From assembly GCA_037127315.1 (NCBI GenBank), contig JBBBDQ010000403.1, positions 2,080,001 to 2,144,000 of the forward strand: DNA of 64,000 bases, read 5' to 3'. The notes under the pieces are model-generated. The model saw nothing but the letters and a program-made list of their open reading frames with translations. It did not search any database and had not been told where the DNA came from. The position numbers were made by a program, and so were the translations under genes. Below, one piece after another: positions 58,962-64,000 of this stretch (its first letter is position 1; each line of letters starts with the position of its first letter). This DNA comes from Ascarosepion bandense. Taxonomy: Eukaryota; Mollusca; Cephalopoda; Sepiida; Sepiidae.

Positions 58962-59238
58962 CTAAACACTGGTATACTCTTTTACTATTGTTAAAGAGTA
59001 TCCATTTATTATCGCAAGTTTGTACTCATACAGCAAGATTACTCGAGATTGTTTTAGTGTAATAATTTGAATTGAGTTTATGAGTAACAATTTATTGAAA
59101 GGAAAATTTTCTGAAAAGAAAAAGAGCCAGGAATTTGTTTAGATAGTAAAAAGATTACTTCGTTAGATGATCGGATCAGTAACCAACCCAAAAAATGCGT
59201 CATTTCATTTGTGACAACCTAACGGAGAGGTCGATAGT

Positions 59239-59239
<1 letters not shown>

Positions 59240-59327
<88 letters not shown>

Positions 59328-59374
59328 AATAATGGACAAACTGATATAGATAAATAGATAAGAAACAGACTGAG

Positions 59375-59405
<31 letters not shown>

Positions 59406-59432
59406 GATAGATAGATAGATAGACATACTGAG
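59240..59432. repeat. Compound (CA)n(TA)n(GA)n(GATA)n microsatellite
   Basis: Four different simple repeats in succession over about 190 bp. Open frames on the minus strand (Ser/Leu/Tyr/Ile runs) are artefacts. Confidence 0.93.
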
Positions 59433-59450
59433 TAAACAGATAGCTCGCTA

Positions 59451-59731
59451 CACATACTGGTCATAATTATTAGGCAACCCCAGTTTTTAAAAAAATGATG
59501 TATTTCATACTATTTTCAGTATTTATTGCCAAGTAGATAATTGTAAATGAAAATAGAATGGTTCTTTTGTTAATACTGCACAATAATATGTGCATCAGAT
59601 GAACTGTTCTTGGCTCTCTTCCTCCATGCTAGTCTCTGGCCGAAGCAAAGGCTTCCTGGCTGCCTTGTAAAACTTTGCAAAGTAATAATAACAAAAGAAC
59701 CATTATATTTTCATTTACAATTATCCACTTG
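59451..59731. mobile_element. Tc1/mariner-type MITE (left arm complete)
   Basis: TACTGGTCATAATTATTAGG start, then ATGTATTTCATACTATTTTC and GTATTTATTGCCAAGTAGAT. The inverse arm (CATTTACAATTATCCACTTG) ends at 59731. The centre differs from the copy at 45832. Confidence 0.65.
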
Positions 59732-60400
59732 GCCTCCAGTCTTCAAATTGTCGGTTGTTTATAACCAAGTTTCGTTAAAATTCGTTAATTTCCGTAACAT
59801 GTTTACATTTGTTGATATTACGATACATTTCAGAGCAGATATGGTTGTTTGCGATGGATCGAACATTGTGTTATATAGGCTTGATAAAAACCTCGTTTAG
59901 ACTGGAGGCTATTCGTGGTCGAGAGTTCTAAGACGTTGCCAGATCAAATGGTAGCATCTCCTATGTAAATATGGGTCGCAGGTTCGAATTCTGCCAAATG
60001 GCGCACATTTTCGTAATAACAATTTATCGTAAATAATCAGGCCAGTAGATATAAATATATTATACTGTTTAATTAAAAAACAGAATATCTACTTAAATAC
60101 GAGTATCGATAAAAAAATAATTTTCAAACAATTCACTTCAAATTGTCGGTTGTTTATAACTAAAATTCGTTAATTTCCGTAATAAATAAATATATATATA
60201 TAAGTTTTCAAGAATAAAAATTTCCAGTTTAATGTCGTTTATGTGAACTGGCATGCTTATTTTAAAAGTTGATAGTTCCCCCTGGCATCCTATTAAAGAC
60301 AACACTTGTATATATAATGACTGACTGCTTGTATCCAATTATACCTGTCTACTAATAACAGTTTCCCTGTGACTTTATTGTAAATATAGATATATAAATT
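59732..60400. other. Intron with a short direct repeat
   Basis: TTCAAATTGTCGGTTGTTTA with ATTCGTTAATTTCCGTAA occurs at 59741 and again at 60130. GCCTCCAGTCT at 59731 and its inverse at 59898 could delimit a 180-bp inverted-repeat element. 59910-60110 is distantly like 49690-49930. No gene. Confidence 0.45.
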
Positions 60401-60792
60401 TTCATGGTAATTGTTGCGTGGCGCCTCAACTCAGACACTAAGTGCGTTCCCAGGATGCATCTTCTCCCATTCAAACGCTTGTGGCTTAAGAAATTGCCCT
60501 TCAGCTAGATCATTACCCATGCTAAAACCAACACAGTCATCATCATTCATCCATCACACCCAGATGGTGCATAGGGCAGCAACTTTTTGTTGCTGTAACA
60601 AACTGTTTTTACGGGGTAGGGTTGTTAGCCCTGCACCCAAACCCCAAACCTGGAGGACCATTCTTGGTCCTTACGTTTACAGCACCTAGTATTTCCAAAT
60701 GGTCACCCATTTAAGTACTGACCAGGCTCGATGTTGCTTAACTTCGGTGATCGGACGGGAACCGGTGTATTCAACACGATATAGCCGTAAAC
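60400..60792 (-). mobile_element. 5S-headed LINE-like leader
   Basis: On the minus strand a 5S-like sequence (60792 to 60674) runs directly into GGACCAAGAATGGTCCTCCA, GGTGCAGGGCTAACAACCCT and ACCCCGTAAAAACAG. The latter resembles 5' leaders of LINEs seen in invertebrates (from memory, not checked). The fused layout suggests a 5S-derived promoter of a retroelement. No downstream coding part follows. Confidence 0.55.
60674..60792 (-). pseudogene. 5S rRNA-like sequence 2
   Basis: The minus strand reads GTTTACGGCTATATCGTG, TTGAATACACCGGTTCCCGT, CGATCACCGAAGTTAAGCAA, GGTCAGTACTTAAATGGGTG and AATACTAGGTGCTGTAAACG. 119 bp, whole length. Its 3' end is fused to retroelement-like sequence rather than to a T run, so it is not taken as a working 5S gene. 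Confidence 0.88.
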
Positions 60793-61335
60793 CAAAGCAA
60801 CACAGTAACCAGATTTTATTCTTCGTTTGTATCCTACTGCTATAAGCGAGCGAAGTTAGGATGTAGCGTAGGTGAAGAGCGTGCACGGTCTAACGGGTGT
60901 CTTCCCTGTCCTGTCTTCTTCGGAGAACTGCTTCGTTTTTCTATGTGCCATTTCGCAGGTAATGGTTATTTTTATAGATAACATTTTTCTTTCTTTTGTC
61001 ATCTTTGTCTAAAAAAAGTCATTTATCTTCATTTCGTGACTTTCTCTCTGTTTGAAACCCTTGCTGGATACTTCGAAACTGGCTTCTACTGATAACCATT
61101 TGGGCGAAAATAAATGTTCCGAATCCATTTTGCGACAGATCCAGCTGTTTTCACTTTAAAAAGACCTCAGCTGATTGATTTTGCTACATCAATCTTATGA
61201 GTTTTCTTCTTTAGTATCTTGATTTTACAAATTTAAATGCACTACGTGATTAAGTGACCTTTACAGTTAAAATTGCTCGATGTAATCATAAGTTCTCGCT
61301 TGTGGAACTCTCTTCCAGGTAGTTTCGTTTTTTAA
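60793..61335. other. Intron, no supported feature
   Basis: No repeat family or exon recognised. A (CTCGCTTGTGGAACTCTCTTCC) -like trace at 61293-61315 resembles a CR1 C-terminal scrap. Confidence 0.45.
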
Positions 61336-61338
61336 AAA

Positions 61339-62030
61339 AATATGCATGGTCATCAGTAAAAAGGGCAGCCCAATATGCCAAATACATGTAGGGGATACTA
61401 AAATCAAACAGGTATAAAAATTTAAATATCTGGAAAGTGTTCTAACAGAAGACGGAAAGTGCAACACAGAGATCCGGAGGCGAATTGGCATGGCGAAAGA
61501 AGCATTCCAGAAGTTGAGTAAAGTATTAAGAAACAGGACAATTTTGCTAGAAACAAGGAAGAGAGTACTGGATTGCTATGTGATGTCAGTTCTTCAATAT
61601 GGCAGTGAATGCTGGACAGTATCATCAAAGATGAAGGAAAAACTTGAAGCAACTGAAATGTGGTTCTACAGAAGGATGCTGCGAATATCATGGATCGAGC
61701 ATGTGAGCAATGATGCAGTTTTGAAAATGATGGAAACGAAAAGGAAATTAATACTGAGCATCAGAAAGAGATAGCTAAAGTTCATGGGACATGCAATGAT
61801 GAACGAGGGCTTGGAGAACCTAATACTAACAGGCCATATAGAGAGAAAAAGAGTCAGGGGAAAGCAAAGGATAACATATTTGAAGAACCTAATCAGGTGG
61901 ATGATGGAACGAGGGTTGCATGGTGTAACAGGAGAAGGCGTGCTAAGAGCCACCAGAGATAAGGAGACGTAGAAAGCCATGATCGCCTACGTCCTGAAAG
62001 GACTGGGCACATAGAAGAAGAAGAAGAAAT
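61339..62030 (+). mobile_element. GAA-tailed LINE, 5'-truncated 3' end
   Basis: AKEAFQKLSKVLRNRTIL, VLDCYVMSVLQYGSECW, ATEMWFYRRMLRISWIEH, then a stop at 61772 and GKQRITYLKNLIRWM. It ends GGGCACATAG followed by (AAG)n at 62010-62030. Confidence 0.88.
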
Positions 62031-62134
62031 ACAATATCAGTTGTCATCGTCTATCTCCTTGAATTCTGTACTTTTATCCTCTGCTCTTTTTAATAATATT
62101 TACTTTTTATCAGATCCTTTATCGCTTTGCTTGG

Positions 62135-62690
62135 GTCAGTCAGTTAAGTGCCATACGTGATACACGCTTGGGCGATCATGTCTTGAAAGAGACATGACTG
62201 ACTGGGGCAGAAGATTATCCCGCAGTAGGTTGCCATTGCTTTCTGCGGTAGACTGGTTGCCGACCAAGGTTATAGAACCCAATCTGTCCTGTTATTTGAC
62301 TCATAGCTAGAGGGAGAAGAGATGTATTATATTATTAAGTAGTAATTAGAGAGGGATCAGTTTATTATTTCATAACAATATAAAACGGATCCCCCACTTT
62401 ATGCCCAATAGAGGCCTTAATCATGTTTTCATCTATTAGATTCAGTCAGTCAGGAAATAACAATCTTCTCAGTTAAGTGCCATACGTGAAACACGCTTGG
62501 GCGATCATGTCTCGAAAGTGACATGACTGACTGGGCAGAAGATTATCCCACAGTAGGTTGCCATTGCTTTCTGCAGTAGACTGGTTGCCGACCAAGGCTA
62601 TAGAACCCAATCTGTCCTGTTATTTAACCCATAACTGGAAGGAACAGACGGATTAATACCTTTCCCAAGGGTATTTGCACTTGGGTAAGT
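62135..62690 (-). mobile_element. Dimeric SINE, family 1 (reverse)
   Basis: A half unit (62135-62310), a spacer with GATCCCCCACTTTATG, and a nearly full unit (62462-62690). It is the inverse counterpart of 31429-32038, spacer included. The right-hand unit stops at GTATTTGCACTTGGG and lacks its tRNA-like head. Confidence 0.78.
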
Positions 62691-62735
62691 TGATTAAAAA
62701 AACCTCTATTGAAAAACCAAAGCTGCAATACTTAC

Positions 62736-62971
62736 CAGCATACGTTCTAATGTTACTAATTTCAGAGATGAATTCAACGTCACAATATCAACTGTCGGTT
62801 CATATAGCTCAGTAATGCCACTCATATCGATGCCAAATTCACGATTCATTATCATTTGAAAGGAGGAATTTTCATGGGAAGCCATAATATATCTGCAGAT
62901 ACCATAGACTTTATCATCTTTTAACACCGTATGTTTTTGAGCCCAGTCTCCGCAGCAAATACACTTGGCAT
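62736..62971 (-). CDS. Exon: first half of a divergent VWD domain
   Basis: A 236-bp exon. The acceptor is TTTTGCTAG before ATGCCAAG and the donor is CTG|GTAAGT; the phase is 1 at the start and 0 at the end. It encodes about 78 residues beginning AKCICCGDW, then YGICRYIM, SSFQMIMN and LKLVTLER. These match the start of a von Willebrand type D domain, where C..GD, G.C.Y, F.V.. and V.L strands follow in this order. The usual GDPHY.TFDG core is replaced by GDWAQKHTVLKDD, so the domain is divergent. The frame continues into the exon at 56659-56855. A longer open frame upstream is low-complexity intron. Confidence 0.75.
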
Positions 62972-63095
62972 CTAGCAAAATAAATGTAAAATAAGTGTAA
63001 ATAAGTGTAAAATAAGTGTAAATAAGTGTAAATGACAATTGTAAATAAATATAGAAATAAACCATTTAAAACTTTTATCTTCTGAGAAAAAATGA

Positions 63096-63421
63096 TCTAA
63101 ATTTATTTATAAACTTTGTAATGTGTGCGTGTCTATGTGAGTGTGTCCGTTACCTGTAGACTCCAAAAAGGCTGAACCAATTTTCTTGAAAATTTACACA
63201 GTTGTACTATAAGCGTCTGCGAGTGTTCTTAGCTAGGTTTTCTTCGAGGTACCCCCGATAAATGTCGAAAATCGATAATCGAAAAAATCGGATTATAGAA
63301 GGAGTGGTCTGATTTTAATCAAATTTGATATTCTCATAGACAATACACTCATAGACAAAAACATAAGAAACGATATTCAGAAATTTCAAGGTTGCAGTTC
63401 TTACAATAGTGCAAAAAATCG

Positions 63422-63483
<62 letters not shown>

Positions 63484-63857
63484 ATGTTTGTGTGTGTGTC
63501 TGTTTATCTATTTTTTTCAGCCTTTTTATTTTAGTTTTTGCTTCCGGTTTGGCTCTAAGTAGGTATAATTGTAGATCTTAGCCTCAGCCATGATACCATT
63601 TACTCAGAGGACTTATTTAGCCTTCAAAATTCAGCTTACGAGGAAAAAAACTTTTTTGATATTGATACCAGGAAATCAAAATTTGACTTACATCCATTCA
63701 TTTTTCTTTCAGTCTATGGTTTCGCTTTAACTGGAAACAACTATTGCTTTTTAGTCTTTCGTGCCAACGTCTAAAGAGTCTGAGTTCCAGGACCATGGAT
63801 TAGTTTTTAGTTTTAAAGCTTTCATTACACCCGAGCAACGCCGGGCTATACTGCTAG
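63096..63857 (+). mobile_element. Non-autonomous Helitron 3 (longest copy)
   Basis: Starts A|TCTAAATTTATTTATAAAC and ends CCCGAGCAACGCCGGGCTAT followed by ACTGCTAG|T. It includes an (AT)n run (63424-63482) and an extra 130-bp stretch missing from the other two copies (around 63520-63650). Confidence 0.85.
63424..63482. repeat. (AT)n microsatellite inside Helitron 3
   Basis: About 58 bp of AT. Helitron 2 has a short ATATAT tract at the same place. Confidence 0.95.
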
Positions 63858-64000
63858 TTTTATTATAAAAATACACACAGAATTTATTAAACCAGATTAT
63901 CACCGTTTACTATTTTTACTTATTCAGGAGAGTTTGTCATGAACAAAACAAATAACTTTATAGAATAAGGCGAGGTAGCTGGTAGGCTAATATTTACAGA

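Larger units (their letters stand above)
57367..59219 (-). mobile_element. mariner element, split by a nested LINE
   Basis: The left end TA|GGTTGTCACGCATGAAATGA pairs with the right end TCATTTCATTTGTGACAACC|TA, with TA on both sides (57365-57366, 59220-59221). A transposase trace lies on the minus strand. A GAA-tailed LINE sits inside at 57907-58961. Without it the mariner would be about 800 bp, so part of its coding region is also lost. Confidence 0.85.
1337..62971 (-). other. Partial host gene, 19 exons: VWD-C8-TIL-EGF(15) extracellular protein
   Basis: Nineteen coding exons on the minus strand join in frame. Exon phases (start-end) run 1-0, 0-2, 2-1, 1-0, 0-1 and then fourteen times 1-1, so every junction is compatible. 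Spliced length in the window is 2637 nt. The domain order VWD, C8, TIL, EGF is typical of secreted or apical gel-forming and adhesion proteins such as zonadhesin, IgGFc-binding protein and mucin-like proteins; the specific orthologue is not recognised. Both ends lie outside the window, so signal peptide, further VWD modules, anchor and stop codon are unknown. Introns are long and filled with repeats. The alternative that this is a decayed gene family is disfavoured: every exon is open and has usable splice sites. Confidence 0.85.

Noticed and set aside
59205..59464. Minus-strand frames rich in Ser, Leu, Tyr and Ile
   Set aside because: They are translations of compound microsatellites.
1..64000. 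A promoter or first exon of the EGF/VWD gene
   Set aside because: No signal peptide exon or convincing core promoter was found on the minus strand; the gene enters the window already inside a VWD domain.

Overview
The window is animal nuclear DNA: AT-rich and dominated by introns and transposable elements. It holds part of one host gene on the minus strand, running from beyond position 64000 to below position 1. The organism is a metazoan. Two 5S rRNA-like sequences of animal type, CR1/Jockey-group LINEs, tRNA-derived SINEs, Helitrons, mariner elements and VWD/C8/TIL/EGF domains fit an invertebrate. A mollusc is my best guess, but nothing in the window proves it.

Host gene. Nineteen exons can be placed from splice sites, open frame and compatible phases. 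In transcript order they are VWD first half (62736-62971), VWD second half (56659-56855), C8 (54608-54879), TIL (46172-46362), an EGF-like exon (40678-40864), then fourteen EGF exons. Every one of the fourteen is exactly 111 bp with phase 1-1, and two types, called here B and A, strictly alternate (B7, A7, B6, A6 ... B1, A1). Together they give about 2637 nt (879 codons) of an extracellular, cysteine-rich protein of the zonadhesin / IgGFc-binding / mucin-like class. Start codon, signal peptide, stop codon and promoter lie outside the window.

Layout. 1-5500: LINE fragment, SINE, exons A1 and B1. 5505-10830: a tandem array of about 55 units of about 95 bp derived from a tRNA-type SINE, inserted in an intron, with a recognisable target-site duplication and an empty paralogous site near 30530. 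10831-16000: an older duplicated segment, a four-fold tandem element and a nearly complete CR1/Jockey-group LINE. 16000-38700: the expanding A/B EGF units, with LINE fragments, a decayed Ty3/gypsy element, two solo LTRs with 5-bp target duplications, SINEs and a Helitron. 38700-50000: EGF-like and TIL exons, 5S-like sequence, mariner relics, SINEs, a second Helitron and a LINE. 50200-54078: a 22-copy satellite of 175-bp monomers with a four-monomer higher-order repeat, abutting a piggyBac-type MITE. 54300-64000: C8 and VWD exons, a mariner split by a nested LINE, a 5S-headed LINE-like leader, dimeric SINEs and a third Helitron.

The most interesting signals are an EGF exon array still being expanded, with LINE 3' tails at unit edges; a satellite born from a SINE plus its own target site; a higher-order-repeat satellite inside an intron; and many occupied/empty site pairs between paralogous introns that allow insertions to be ordered in time.
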